Shown piece after piece: positions 1 to 8,046 of a stretch of 28,794 bases of DNA (the stretch's first letter is position 1; every line of letters begins with the position of its first letter). The notes under the pieces were generated by a model, which saw nothing but the letters and a program-made list of their open reading frames with translations, made no database searches and was not told where the DNA came from. Source of the stretch: RUG11867 sp964472425 (GTDB lineage: Bacteria > Bacillota_I > Bacilli_A > RF39 > UBA660); NCBI GenBank assembly GCA_964472425.1, contig CAYYLF010000011.1, forward strand, positions 1-28,794, in the 5' to 3' direction. The position numbers and the translations under genes are program-made.

Positions 1-2
1 TT

Positions 3-65
3 GATGATAAAATAATTGGATATCAAAATTATAAAGAGGGCAACAAATTACAATTTATCGAGTAG
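3..65 (+). CDS. 3' end of an unidentified gene (partial)
   Basis: An open frame enters from the left edge and runs about 20 codons to a TAG at 63-65. The residues end in NKLQFIE. The stop overlaps the left arm of an intrinsic terminator, as seen for many other genes in this window, which is the main reason to believe the frame. Too little remains to assign a family. Confidence 0.35.
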   Translation, partial: DDKIIGYQNYKEGNKLQFIE

Positions 66-91
66 ATCACTATTAAATGTGATCTTTTTTT
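64..91 (+). terminator. Intrinsic terminator for the gene entering from the left
   Basis: Arms AGATCAC (64-70) and GTGATCT (79-85) form a perfect 7-bp stem with an 8-nt loop, followed by a run of T to 91. The T-run is on the plus strand only. Confidence 0.8.
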
Positions 92-100
92 CTTACAAAA

Positions 101-122
101 TAAAAAAGACTAAATGTCTTAT
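101..122 (-). terminator. Probable terminator of the collagen-like gene
   Basis: Read on the minus strand, AAGAC (120-116), a 5-nt loop and GTCTT (110-106) precede a T-rich run. It lies about 40 nt past the stop of the collagen-like gene. The stem is short, so the call is moderate. Confidence 0.5.
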
Positions 123-161
123 TATTAGTATTTATAAGGAAAAGAGCTTAAAATTACAATT

Positions 162-833
162 TTATTTATTAGAAGAATTAACCAATCGTGCAGTAGCACC
201 TGTAGGTCCAGTAGCTCCAGTGATTCCGGTAATTCCTGTTGGTCCGGTTGGCCCAGTTGGCCCTGTAGGTCCTGTTGCTCCTCGAGGAATAGTCAAATTC
301 AATATAAAATTTGGTGCTACTCCAGTAACAGAAGCTGCAGCTGCACTTCCGGGAGCGCCCGTCGTCACAGTACCGATTGCAAAAGTAACTGTCGGAGTTA
401 CTCCTGCTGGACCAGTAGGTCCGGTTGGCCCTGTTGGCCCAATTAATCCTTGAGGTCCCGTTGCACCGGTACTACCGGTAGCTCCAGCCACCCCCTGTGG
501 TCCTTGCAAACCTATAGGTCCTTGAGGTCCCGTAGGTCCCGTAGGTCCTGTACTACCAGTAGGCCCAGTAGCTCCGGTTATGCCAGTAGGTCCCGTTGGA
601 CCCATTATACCTTGTGGCCCTTGAGGTCCCTGCGGTCCCGTCGCGCCTGGCACTCCCTGTGGACCCTGAAGCCCCATAAGCCCTTGAGGCCCTGTAGGTC
701 CCGTAGGTCCTGTCGCCCCAGTCGGACCAGTCGGACCACCAGCAGGCCCTGTAGGTCCAGTAGGTCCCGTTGGCCCTAAACAATGGATGACTTTACAATT
801 CGGAAAATGATTCGGACAAAATCCATCATTCAT
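162..833 (-). CDS. Collagen-like Gly-X-Y repeat surface protein
   Basis: The product is 223 aa. A cysteine-containing head of about 19 residues (three Cys) leads into roughly 120 residues of Gly-X-Y triplets, mostly GPT, GAT and GPQ, with one phase break (GPAGGPT). A non-collagen segment of about 50 residues follows (TPTVTFAIGTVTTGAPGS, then APNFILNLTIPRG), then a second short Gly-X-Y tract and the end ARLVNSSNK. This layout matches Firmicutes collagen-like proteins, including exosporium or surface filament proteins. No C-terminal globular trimerisation domain is present, so it is short for the family or truncated. The start is the ATG at 833, with AAAGGAG about 8 nt upstream. It probably forms a secreted or surface triple helix. 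Secretion is inferred, because no classical signal peptide is visible. It is divergent from the acyltransferase. Confidence 0.85.
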   Translation of the reverse strand: MNDGFCPNHFPNCKVIHCLGPTGPTGPTGPAGGPTGPTGATGPTGPTGPQGLMGLQGPQGVPGATGPQGPQGPQGIMGPTGPTGITGATGPTGSTGPTGPTGPQGPIGLQGPQGVAGATGSTGATGPQGLIGPTGPTGPTGPAGVTPTVTFAIGTVTTGAPGSAAAASVTGVAPNFILNLTIPRGATGPTGPTGPTGPTGITGITGATGPTGATARLVNSSNK

Positions 834-930
834 AATTCCATTTCTCCTTTCCGTAATATCTTATGTCCGCACGATACAAATAGAGAAGTTATAATACCCA
901 ATAAATCTAAAAAAAATATAAAATACAACC

Positions 931-959
931 TTTACATTGGACCAAAATTTATATATAAT
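931..959 (+). promoter_or_regulatory. Sigma-A promoter of the acyltransferase gene
   Basis: TTTACA (931-936), a 17-bp spacer and TATAAT (954-959). Transcription would begin near 966 and leave a leader of about 22 nt that holds GAGGT at 976-980. This rules out in-frame starts upstream of 966 and selects the ATG at 988. Confidence 0.8.
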
Positions 960-987
960 TGTGATGATAGATTACGAGGTTTCAAAG

Positions 988-3237
988 ATGAATAGTACGA
1001 AGAAGTTTTATAAAAAAATAGATTTACTTAGATTACTAGCGTGCATAGCTATACTATTATACCATCTAGGACTTTTAAAAGGAGGCTACCTCGCCGTCTG
1101 TACTTTTTTCGTTTTGAGTGGTTATCTTTCGTGCGTATCTGCATTCAAAAAAGAGAAATTTTCTATACTCGAATATTATAAGAATCGCCTAAAAAAAATA
1201 TACCTACCTCTCATCATAGTGGTGTTCACGACGATTCTTGCCACTTCTTTTCTCAAGGAACTCAATTGGCTAAACCTCAAGCCCGAATCGACCTCTGTCC
1301 TACTAGGATACAACAATTTCTGGCAGCTGAGTGCCAATCTCGACTACTTTTCGAGACACATCGACTCGCCGTTCATGCACCTCTGGTACATTTCAATACT
1401 TCTACAATTCGAACTCGTTTTTCCTTTCATATATATAGGTCTCCGCAAAGTAGGAGACAAAATTCACAAGATGTTACCTTGCCTTCTTACGATACTTTTG
1501 AGCATCGCGGGTGCTATATACTTCTACTGGATTGGCACGAACGAAAATGTAATGGTCACTTACTATGGAACTATTCCGAGACTTTTCTCTTTGTTATTCG
1601 GCCTCTTTTTGGGATTCGTACATTCCTACTATGGACCTCTCATCCCGAAAACACTTCAAAAATCGATTCCCAAAAATGTCATCTTCGCTTTCTACCTCGT
1701 AGCTCAAATCGCTTTGTTCGTTCTAGTAGATGCCTCTAGTCCTTATTTTCTTGCCAGTATGATTTGTACGACCATCATGACGGTCCGCTTAATCGATTAT
1801 GGAACGATCGATTCTGACGAAAAAAAGAATCTACCTTCAACTGTAGTAAATTTCTTTTCCGGTATGAGCTACGAAATATACCTGATACAATATCCGGTAA
1901 TATTTCTATTCCAATATATCTGTCTTGCCGAAACAGTTCGCTTGCCGATTGTAATTTTTGCCATCTTGGCGTTGTCGTACATACTAAACTTGAGCTTAAA
2001 ATTTGACAACCCGAATGCGAAGAAAAGAGGCTTTTCATTCCTTATATTCTTAGTACTCGTAAAACTATCCCTACTGGGAGCCTATCAGTACTACTTAGCC
2101 GAAGACCATACCGAAGAGATGAATAGGCTAGAAGAACAACTCGCCACCAACGAACGACTGCTCGCCGAAAAACAGGAAGCGTACGCCTCGCGAATGGAAA
2201 AAGAGGAGAAAGAGTGGCTCTCCAACTTGGAAAGCATGTCCATGAGCGAAGAACAACTGAGCGAAGCCGTCTCGAACTTACGCGTAGTCGGAGTAGGGGA
2301 TTCGGTCATGTTGGGAGCCATAGACGACCTCTATACCACTTTCAAAAACGGTTACTTCGATGCGAAAATTTCGCGAACAGCCTGGGTAGTAAAAGGCATA
2401 CTAGAAGATTTGAGTAGCAAAAACCTCTTAGGTGAACCGATCGTTTTGAACCTAGGCGCGAACGGGGACTGCTCGGAATCTTGCAAAATCGAAATAATGA
2501 AAAAGTGCGAAGACCGGCAAGTATTCTGGCTAAATGTCACGAATGACGAAGATGTTCACATAAATGCTAGCCTCGCGTCCTTTGCCGAAAAATATCCGAA
2601 CCTTCACATCATCGATTGGAATGCTATCTCGGCCGGACACCCCGAATACTTCTTCGCCGACGGCATCCATCTGACCGGAAAAGGGCGGGTAGCCTACACC
2701 CAAGCCATATACGATGCGATTTACCAGGTATACAAAGAACAATCCGAAGTCGCCAAAAACGAAATGATTAAAAACCACGAAGATGAACAAAAGAAAAAAC
2801 TGACGATTTATGGAAACGGTCTCATCGTAAACGCTTTCGACGAAATCCATCGCCATTTCGAAGACGCCGCGTTCGCGACCGATAAGAACTACACCTTCGA
2901 TACCTTATATGAAGAATTATCTACTGCGATTAAAGATGATACTTTGACGAACAGGGTAGTTCTCGCGTTCGATGAAACTTCCAAAATAAATATAGACCAA
3001 TACCGCGAACTCACAAAACTATTAGAAAATCGGGAAGTTTACATCGTAAATACGACTAAAAATCTTTCGGAAGGTCTAGCCGAACTGAAGTCCGACTCGC
3101 TTTCGATTATAGACTTTCAAAGCGAACTAGCCAGTCACGAAGAGTACTTGCTGGCCGACAAAATACACCTCTCCGCCGAAGGAAACGAAGCACTGAGCAT
3201 ACTTCTAAAAGAAGCACTGACACCAAAAGAAAACTGA
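988..3237 (+). CDS. OatA-type membrane acyltransferase with two SGNH-like domains
   Basis: The product is 749 aa from the ATG at 988 (GAGGT 7 nt upstream). Residues about 1-370 form an acyltransferase-3 membrane domain with many hydrophobic helices (early motif DLLRLLACIAILLYHLG). A charged coiled-coil-like linker (about 375-425, rich in E, K, R) leads to an SGNH hydrolase-type domain. That domain has block I GDSV (nucleophile S439) and block V DGIH (D558, H561). This is the architecture of peptidoglycan O-acetyltransferase OatA, which moves acetyl groups across the membrane and onto wall muramic acid. Residues about 605-745 look like a second copy of the SGNH domain. It keeps the final Asp/His pair (ADKIHLS, D724, H727) but has GNG in place of GDS, so the nucleophile is lost. 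The substrate is inferred from the family. The stop lies in the terminator stem. Confidence 0.85.
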   Translation: MNSTKKFYKKIDLLRLLACIAILLYHLGLLKGGYLAVCTFFVLSGYLSCVSAFKKEKFSILEYYKNRLKKIYLPLIIVVFTTILATSFLKELNWLNLKPESTSVLLGYNNFWQLSANLDYFSRHIDSPFMHLWYISILLQFELVFPFIYIGLRKVGDKIHKMLPCLLTILLSIAGAIYFYWIGTNENVMVTYYGTIPRLFSLLFGLFLGFVHSYYGPLIPKTLQKSIPKNVIFAFYLVAQIALFVLVDASSPYFLASMICTTIMTVRLIDYGTIDSDEKKNLPSTVVNFFSGMSYEIYLIQYPVIFLFQYICLAETVRLPIVIFAILALSYILNLSLKFDNPNAKKRGFSFLIFLVLVKLSLLGAYQYYLAEDHTEEMNRLEEQLATNERLLAEKQEAYASRMEKEEKEWLSNLESMSMSEEQLSEAVSNLRVVGVGDSVMLGAIDDLYTTFKNGYFDAKISRTAWVVKGILEDLSSKNLLGEPIVLNLGANGDCSESCKIEIMKKCEDRQVFWLNVTNDEDVHINASLASFAEKYPNLHIIDWNAISAGHPEYFFADGIHLTGKGRVAYTQAIYDAIYQVYKEQSEVAKNEMIKNHEDEQKKKLTIYGNGLIVNAFDEIHRHFEDAAFATDKNYTFDTLYEELSTAIKDDTLTNRVVLAFDETSKINIDQYRELTKLLENREVYIVNTTKNLSEGLAELKSDSLSIIDFQSELASHEEYLLADKIHLSAEGNEALSILLKEALTPKEN

Positions 3238-3276
3238 AGGAAAATCCTTAATGTGTGGACGACTTCAGTTCTTTTA
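3232..3276 (+). terminator. Terminator overlapping the acyltransferase stop
   Basis: Arms AACTGAAG (3232-3239) and CTTCAGTT (3263-3270) pair perfectly, followed by CTTTTAT. The loop is long (23 nt), and a smaller AAGGA/TCCTT hairpin could compete. The TGA stop is within the left arm. Confidence 0.55.
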
Positions 3277-3303
3277 TATGGTTAAAAAATGCACCTCTAA
3301 AAT

Positions 3304-3332
3304 TTGACAAAAAAAAATAAGGGTGCTAAACT
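3304..3332 (+). promoter_or_regulatory. Promoter of the LRR/transglutaminase-like gene
   Basis: TTGACA (3304-3309), a 17-bp spacer and TAAACT (3327-3332), with an extended TGC at 3324-3326. A perfect TATAAT at 3333-3338 is also present but is 23 bp from the -35, so it is less likely to be the -10. Confidence 0.6.
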
Positions 3333-3363
3333 TATAATTATCAGTTCTACAAAAGAAAGGACA

Positions 3364-3375
3364 ATGAAGAAGTAA
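3364..3375 (+). other. Minimal upstream ORF (Met-Lys-Lys-stop) abutting the next start
   Basis: ATG AAG AAG TAA occupies 3364-3375, and the ATG of the next gene follows directly at 3376. The best Shine-Dalgarno (GAAAGGA, 3355-3361) is very close to the mini-ORF ATG and 14 nt from the main ATG. Re-initiation or coupling is possible, but chance is not excluded. Confidence 0.3.
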
Positions 3376-5142
3376 ATGATAGTAACTATCGACAAAAAAG
3401 CTTTAGCGTGTGCTTTGGGTCTTGGGCTTGCCACCGTTCTCATCGCCAAGCCTAAAACTGACAACTTACACATTAAATTATCTAGACCGATAGATAGAAT
3501 ACGCTCTCAAAACGCAATAGTTTTAGCTGACGAACTTCGAATAAAAGAAGACGAAGTATATTTAGAAGATTCGTTTTGTGAAAATGTAGAAATAATTCCT
3601 TTGAAAAATCGAACTACCGGTCACGAAATGCCAACTATAGTAGGACATTTGCCGGCGAATTATGCCGAACAACTATCGAAAAGCGGACTCTGTATGGGCA
3701 CTCAATTGGACAGGGTTGAAGCCCTTTCCATCAAAATAGAATCGAATGCGAGTCTTTCCTGGCTCGGCTCCTGTCCGCACCTTCGCGAACTTAAACTGAA
3801 CTTCGATGAGGACGTCGATGTTTCTTCGATTGACATCGAAGTAGACCTACCGTGCCTCACACATCTTACGATTACTTCGACGGCCACAAATTATTATGAA
3901 GACCCAAAAATCTGGGAGCAAGAAGCCAAAGAACTCAGGAAAGGTAGCTTCAAAAGATTGTATAAATCCGATTACGATTCCGCAAAAGACGCTTATTATA
4001 ACACGGAAACTGTACCAGTCGCCATCACCGACGAGATGTACGCTCTTTTGAAACACTGTCCAAACCTCGAAGAACTTAATTTGAATCCCATCAGTTATAC
4101 TCGCGACACCGACCTCTCTTGGATCGCGTGCTGCCCCCACCTCCAAAGACTCGCGATGACGATATTTTTCGAAGACTACTGGGATTTAAACGGACAACTG
4201 CCCGACATAATCGCCAATCTCGACGAACTTGAAACCCTCACGATTTACACCAACGCGAGCCTTTTGAGTGATTCCGACTTGAAACTGATTAAAGATACTT
4301 TGACCAAAGCCGACATCGGCCAAATTACCTACGCGAGTCTCGTCGCCAAAGACTGTTTCTCTTTTACCAAAATCGACGAAACTTCGACCCTCAGTCCCGG
4401 CGAAGGAGACCGTCTAGACTATTACGACCTTCCCGATATAGATACCCTCGACTTCTCTAAGATAGGTATCTATGGAGCTGGCATTTACATCGACGAAGAC
4501 ACCATCGATTATCTCGAATCCATTGGAACGACTATGAATTTCGATGGACGATACACAGTCGAAGACATGAAAACCATATCGAAGAGAATAGATAAAGTGG
4601 CCGCCTCCATTCTTGTCGATGCAGGTCCTACAGATGAAGATAAACTGATATCGATTCTTCACTATATACTCAAAGAATTCCATTATGGTTCGACCGACAA
4701 TTCCATTGACGTCGTTGAAACCTATTACAAAGATGGAAAACTTTATGCCCCTTTCCACGGCACGAGCCTCGTATGTGGCAACTATGCTTCCCTTCTTTGC
4801 GCTCTTCTCGAACGTGCCGACATCGAATCGTACTATATAAGGAATGCCAAACATGCCTGGGTCCTCGCCAAAATAGACGGAACTTATGCCTATATCGACC
4901 CGACAACCCTAGATTCCACTTACGACAAAGCAATTGCGAAAGGCCTCAGCCCCACAAAGGCTTTTGCACTCATTCAAAATCATTATATGTACTTGAGAGA
5001 CCCATTAGAAATCGAACTTCGCACATTGAAACGCGAAAACGACGACTTCTACTATGGTGCCAAAATTCCAGAATGGCTCGACATATATTCTCCACTATAT
5101 CGAAAAGAGACTCGATTCAAAGAAATAAGACTGGATAATTGA
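3376..5142 (+). CDS. Leucine-rich repeat protein with C-terminal transglutaminase-like domain
   Basis: The product is 588 aa. A hydrophobic N-terminal segment (about residues 8-24) acts as a signal or membrane anchor. Residues about 110-320 hold irregular leucine-rich repeats with a recurrent phrase such as SWLGSCPHLRELKL and SWIACCPHLQRLAM. Residues about 390-525 form a transglutaminase/papain-like domain with C467 (in TSLVCGNYASLL), H493 (in NAKHAWVLAKID) and D508 (in YAYIDPT), the expected Cys-His-Asp order. The domain could be a protease, crosslinker or amidase, since the family is diverse. The protein is probably exported and outward-facing. Start choice is slightly uncertain because of the mini-ORF just upstream. 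Its TGA lies at the edge of the terminator stem. LemA follows with its own promoter. Confidence 0.8.
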   Translation: MIVTIDKKALACALGLGLATVLIAKPKTDNLHIKLSRPIDRIRSQNAIVLADELRIKEDEVYLEDSFCENVEIIPLKNRTTGHEMPTIVGHLPANYAEQLSKSGLCMGTQLDRVEALSIKIESNASLSWLGSCPHLRELKLNFDEDVDVSSIDIEVDLPCLTHLTITSTATNYYEDPKIWEQEAKELRKGSFKRLYKSDYDSAKDAYYNTETVPVAITDEMYALLKHCPNLEELNLNPISYTRDTDLSWIACCPHLQRLAMTIFFEDYWDLNGQLPDIIANLDELETLTIYTNASLLSDSDLKLIKDTLTKADIGQITYASLVAKDCFSFTKIDETSTLSPGEGDRLDYYDLPDIDTLDFSKIGIYGAGIYIDEDTIDYLESIGTTMNFDGRYTVEDMKTISKRIDKVAASILVDAGPTDEDKLISILHYILKEFHYGSTDNSIDVVETYYKDGKLYAPFHGTSLVCGNYASLLCALLERADIESYYIRNAKHAWVLAKIDGTYAYIDPTTLDSTYDKAIAKGLSPTKAFALIQNHYMYLRDPLEIELRTLKRENDDFYYGAKIPEWLDIYSPLYRKETRFKEIRLDN

Positions 5143-5155
5143 GTCTCTTTTCTTG
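5103..5155 (+). terminator. Terminator overlapping the LRR gene's stop
   Basis: AAAAGAGACTC (5103-5113) pairs with GAGTCTCTTTT (5141-5151). The loop is 27 nt. The left arm is coding sequence, and the right arm starts within the TGA stop. Confidence 0.6.
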
Positions 5156-5181
5156 CGTCGAAATAGGCCTTATGATATAAT
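5153..5181 (+). promoter_or_regulatory. Promoter of lemA-like gene
   Basis: TTGCGT (5153-5158), 17 bp and TATAAT (5176-5181) with an extended TGA at 5173-5175. AGGAGGT at 5193-5199 is the ribosome site. Confidence 0.75.
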
Positions 5182-5205
5182 TAAATCGAAATAGGAGGTC
5201 ACGAT

Positions 5206-5739
5206 ATGCCCATTCCTTACTTACTGACGATTATACTCGTAATTCTGATTACCTCGCTTGTCTTTTACTTACACAAACTTTTAGATACCAAAAAATCTCT
5301 CGAATTAGAATACGAAAAACTCGATTTCTCCATTCAAAAGAGATGGAACTCTATCCCGCGCTTCATCGAAATTATAAGACCGTATATCGAAGGCGACCCT
5401 CAAGCAGTGAAATCGATTGAAGAAATGATACTATTGCGAAACACGACTTACGACAACATGAACGAACGAAAGAAAATTGCCGTCGACCTCGACCTTGCCG
5501 ACAAAATACCTCGCTTGCTCGCCCTTGCTCAACAAAAGGGAGCATCCGAAACTCGAGTATTCCAAAACCTGAAGGCAAAACTCGAAAAACTCGAAGAAGA
5601 AATCTCCCACCGGCATGGAGAATATGCGAAAAGCATAAATCGATATAATCGCATGCTCACCAAATTTCCGACGAACATTCTTGCCAAAATATTGAAATGT
5701 TCCCCCAAAGAAAAAGTCGAATACGAAAATAGAAAATAA
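5206..5739 (+). CDS. LemA family membrane protein
   Basis: The product is 177 aa, close to the family's usual 180-200. One N-terminal membrane helix (about residues 5-22) is followed by a long helical cytosolic or extracytosolic body. The family signature appears as two conserved stretches: WNSIPRFIEIIRPYIEGD, and near the end YNRMLTKFPTNILAKIL. LemA proteins are membrane proteins of poorly defined role, often encoded beside DUF2207 proteins. That is the case here: the DUF2207 gene starts 24 nt downstream and shares the operon. The start is fixed by an ideal AGGAGGT 6 nt before the ATG. Confidence 0.85.
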   Translation: MPIPYLLTIILVILITSLVFYLHKLLDTKKSLELEYEKLDFSIQKRWNSIPRFIEIIRPYIEGDPQAVKSIEEMILLRNTTYDNMNERKKIAVDLDLADKIPRLLALAQQKGASETRVFQNLKAKLEKLEEEISHRHGEYAKSINRYNRMLTKFPTNILAKILKCSPKEKVEYENRK

Positions 5740-5763
5740 AAAAGAAAAAAATGTAGGTGTTAA

Positions 5764-7944
5764 ATGAAAGAGAAGTTACTAAAAAAAGTTGCCCATGCGA
5801 TTATGATTGCCCTGATTCTTCCGGTGACGGTCTTTGCCGAATCGAAAGAATACGTCCCCATAAAAGATTCCATTTCTCGCACGATAGACTCAGTCGAAAT
5901 AAACTCTTTGCACTTCGTAGATAACACGAACCTTCCTTCTGACAATTTTGGCCTCGTCGCCGACGTGAACAACCGTCAATCGAAGAAAGTGACTCTCAAA
6001 GTCAAGTTGAGCTACTACGACAAAGACAAAGTCCTACTGTATTCGAATATAGAAGAATACCCTCTACTTCCTCAAAAAGACAATGCCCTGATTTCCATGC
6101 TCGACCGGCGCCAGAATCCCAAAGTACAAGTCGCCGATTTGGCCTATTATTCGGTCGAATTCGAAGTAAAAGAAACTACCAAAGAGACTACGAATACTGC
6201 CATTCCAGAAGTGTGTCTTCAAAATTCCTACAATCTGACCGACTACAAAGTTTCCATCGAGATTTCTAAAGACGCCATCTATACGGTCGAAGAATCCTTT
6301 GTGGTCGATTATGTGGACGACTCCAAAATTCTCAAAAAACTGATTCCTACTAAACACGTCATCAAAAACAGAGACGAATCTTTTTCCACCTATCATCTCA
6401 AATTCTTGAGTCTCGACCCTGCTCAAAACATCACCAAAACTTTTCAAGTGGTGAATGGCACAGTTATCAAAATCGACGACCGCGACAGTGAATCTACCAA
6501 ACTCGAGCACACCTTGAAATACGTCCTTGCCAAAAACGATACATCAAAAACGGAACACTTCGACTTTGCCATATCGACGGCCAACTGGAATGCCTGTCTC
6601 GACGACATCTCCTTCGAGATAGAATTTCCCGACCACATCGACGCCTCGGCCATTCAATTCGTCTCACGAGATGGCAAAAACCTGAGCTCTAAAACGATTA
6701 TCAATAAAACGGGTAACAAAATAGTCGGAGTTTACCGAGGTCCACTCACGGACGACACTTTAAATATTAGTTTATTCTTAGATGACGATTACTTCGAGCA
6801 TTCACATGGACTCGGAACCATTTTAGTGTTTGCAATTCCGGCGGGAATGGTAATTCTCTCTGGTCTACTTTGGTTCCTCTTTGGACGCGACAAAAGAATA
6901 GATTCGCACAATTCGGGTAAACTACCCGCGAATAGAGACTACATGAAGCTCGCTTTGGCTTCGAAAGGCGAACTCTCCTATAAAGATGTCATCGTTCTAA
7001 TCATGAAACTCGCCGAAGATGGTTACATTGAAATTGTCAAAAAAGAGACCGATGAAAATCGCGCGACATCGTATTACGAACTCGTCAAGCTGAAAGAGTA
7101 TGCCGGTCGCGACGCGATTGAGAAAAAACTGCTCGCCGACCTTTTCGACTCGTGCCTCACGAGCATAAATGAAGACATGCTCGAAAACAATTACAAAAAA
7201 GGCAAAGCCTCTAAGAAACTCAAAGACTTGCGAACTTTGACCGCAAACACGAAAAACTTGAAAGGAAAATTGACGACCACCGCCGAAGAGATTATCGAGG
7301 CCACATACGACCGTCACTACGATAAACTCTACGAAAAAACGGCGACGATGCTATCCAAAGTCACTCGCACCTTCGAATACTTGATTGCGTTCTCTCTCTT
7401 TATCATTCCGACGAGCGAATATGGTACCATAGAAGATATTCTGATTATTTTCTCGCTTCTCTTTATGAGTACGATTGCCATTAAAGAAATACTCGCAAAA
7501 TCGCAAAACCCTCTCACCCGCATAGGAGCCCTCATCATGGTTCTCTTGTCGATTCTGGTAAGTCGAGTTACTCCTCTTTGGGAAACTCTTTTCTACGAAC
7601 ACATCTACGTTTATGGTTTTCTCTTCGGATTGATTATGATCGTAGTAAACCGCCTCTTTACCACTTTTATGCCTAAAAAGACGGAACGAGGATTGAAACT
7701 TTCGCGTGAACTATCCTCTTTAAAAAACTATCTCCAAAACATATCCGAATCCGACTTCCAAAAACGAATCGAAGATGACCCACTATACGGAGAAAATCTC
7801 TTCCCATACATCTACCTTCTAGACCTCGAAGACACCTTTTTCGAAAATCGCGAAATACCGATTCCGAAATGGCTCAAAAATGCCGAGAAAACGGACCTCA
7901 CCCATCTTGCGAGTGACCTCAAAATGATGTTTACTCAAAGATAG
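5764..7944 (+). CDS. DUF2207 domain membrane protein
   Basis: The product is 726 aa. An N-terminal signal peptide ends near residue 25 (VTVFAES). An extracytoplasmic beta-rich region follows, and the DUF2207-type part begins around residue 160 (DYKVSIEISKDAIYTVEESF). A membrane helix at about 350-372 is followed by a cytosolic winged-helix-like part (GELSYKDVIVLIMKLAEDGY). Four further helices lie between about 538 and 640. The C-terminal tail carries ELSSLKNYLQN and LFPYIYLLDLED, typical of the family. An extra N-terminal stretch of about 130 residues makes it longer than usual members. The function of the family is unknown. The pairing with LemA is conserved in many bacteria and suggests a joint envelope role. 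GTAGGTG precedes the ATG. Confidence 0.85.
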   Translation: MKEKLLKKVAHAIMIALILPVTVFAESKEYVPIKDSISRTIDSVEINSLHFVDNTNLPSDNFGLVADVNNRQSKKVTLKVKLSYYDKDKVLLYSNIEEYPLLPQKDNALISMLDRRQNPKVQVADLAYYSVEFEVKETTKETTNTAIPEVCLQNSYNLTDYKVSIEISKDAIYTVEESFVVDYVDDSKILKKLIPTKHVIKNRDESFSTYHLKFLSLDPAQNITKTFQVVNGTVIKIDDRDSESTKLEHTLKYVLAKNDTSKTEHFDFAISTANWNACLDDISFEIEFPDHIDASAIQFVSRDGKNLSSKTIINKTGNKIVGVYRGPLTDDTLNISLFLDDDYFEHSHGLGTILVFAIPAGMVILSGLLWFLFGRDKRIDSHNSGKLPANRDYMKLALASKGELSYKDVIVLIMKLAEDGYIEIVKKETDENRATSYYELVKLKEYAGRDAIEKKLLADLFDSCLTSINEDMLENNYKKGKASKKLKDLRTLTANTKNLKGKLTTTAEEIIEATYDRHYDKLYEKTATMLSKVTRTFEYLIAFSLFIIPTSEYGTIEDILIIFSLLFMSTIAIKEILAKSQNPLTRIGALIMVLLSILVSRVTPLWETLFYEHIYVYGFLFGLIMIVVNRLFTTFMPKKTERGLKLSRELSSLKNYLQNISESDFQKRIEDDPLYGENLFPYIYLLDLEDTFFENREIPIPKWLKNAEKTDLTHLASDLKMMFTQR

Positions 7945-7970
7945 ATTGTGAAAAATCTGTCTTTTCTTAT
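7937..7970 (+). terminator. Terminator overlapping the DUF2207 stop
   Basis: AAAGATAGATT (7937-7947), a 6-nt loop and AATCTGTCTTT (7954-7964), with one G-U pair, then TCTTAT. The TAG stop (7942-7944) is inside the left arm. Confidence 0.75.
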
Positions 7971-8008
7971 CTAAAAGTGCAAGAAAGGATGAATAAATCT
8001 CTCGATTG

Positions 8009-8017
8009 TGCTATAAT
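8009..8017 (+). promoter_or_regulatory. Extended -10 promoter of the RDD gene
   Basis: TGC followed by TATAAT (8012-8017). No good -35 is present 17 bp upstream, so this would depend on the extended -10. Confidence 0.6.
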
Positions 8018-8046
8018 ATCTCATATAGAAAACAAAGGTGATAATA

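Noticed and set aside
16..779. Plus-strand open frames opposite the collagen-like gene
   Set aside because: They are the complement of Gly-X-Y codons. The repeat pattern makes every frame open, and no ribosome site supports them.
857..865. CATAAGATA on the minus strand, similar to a sporulation sigma-K -10, before the collagen-like gene
   Set aside because: It lies too close to the ribosome site, no -35 partner is found, and sporulation of this organism is not shown here.
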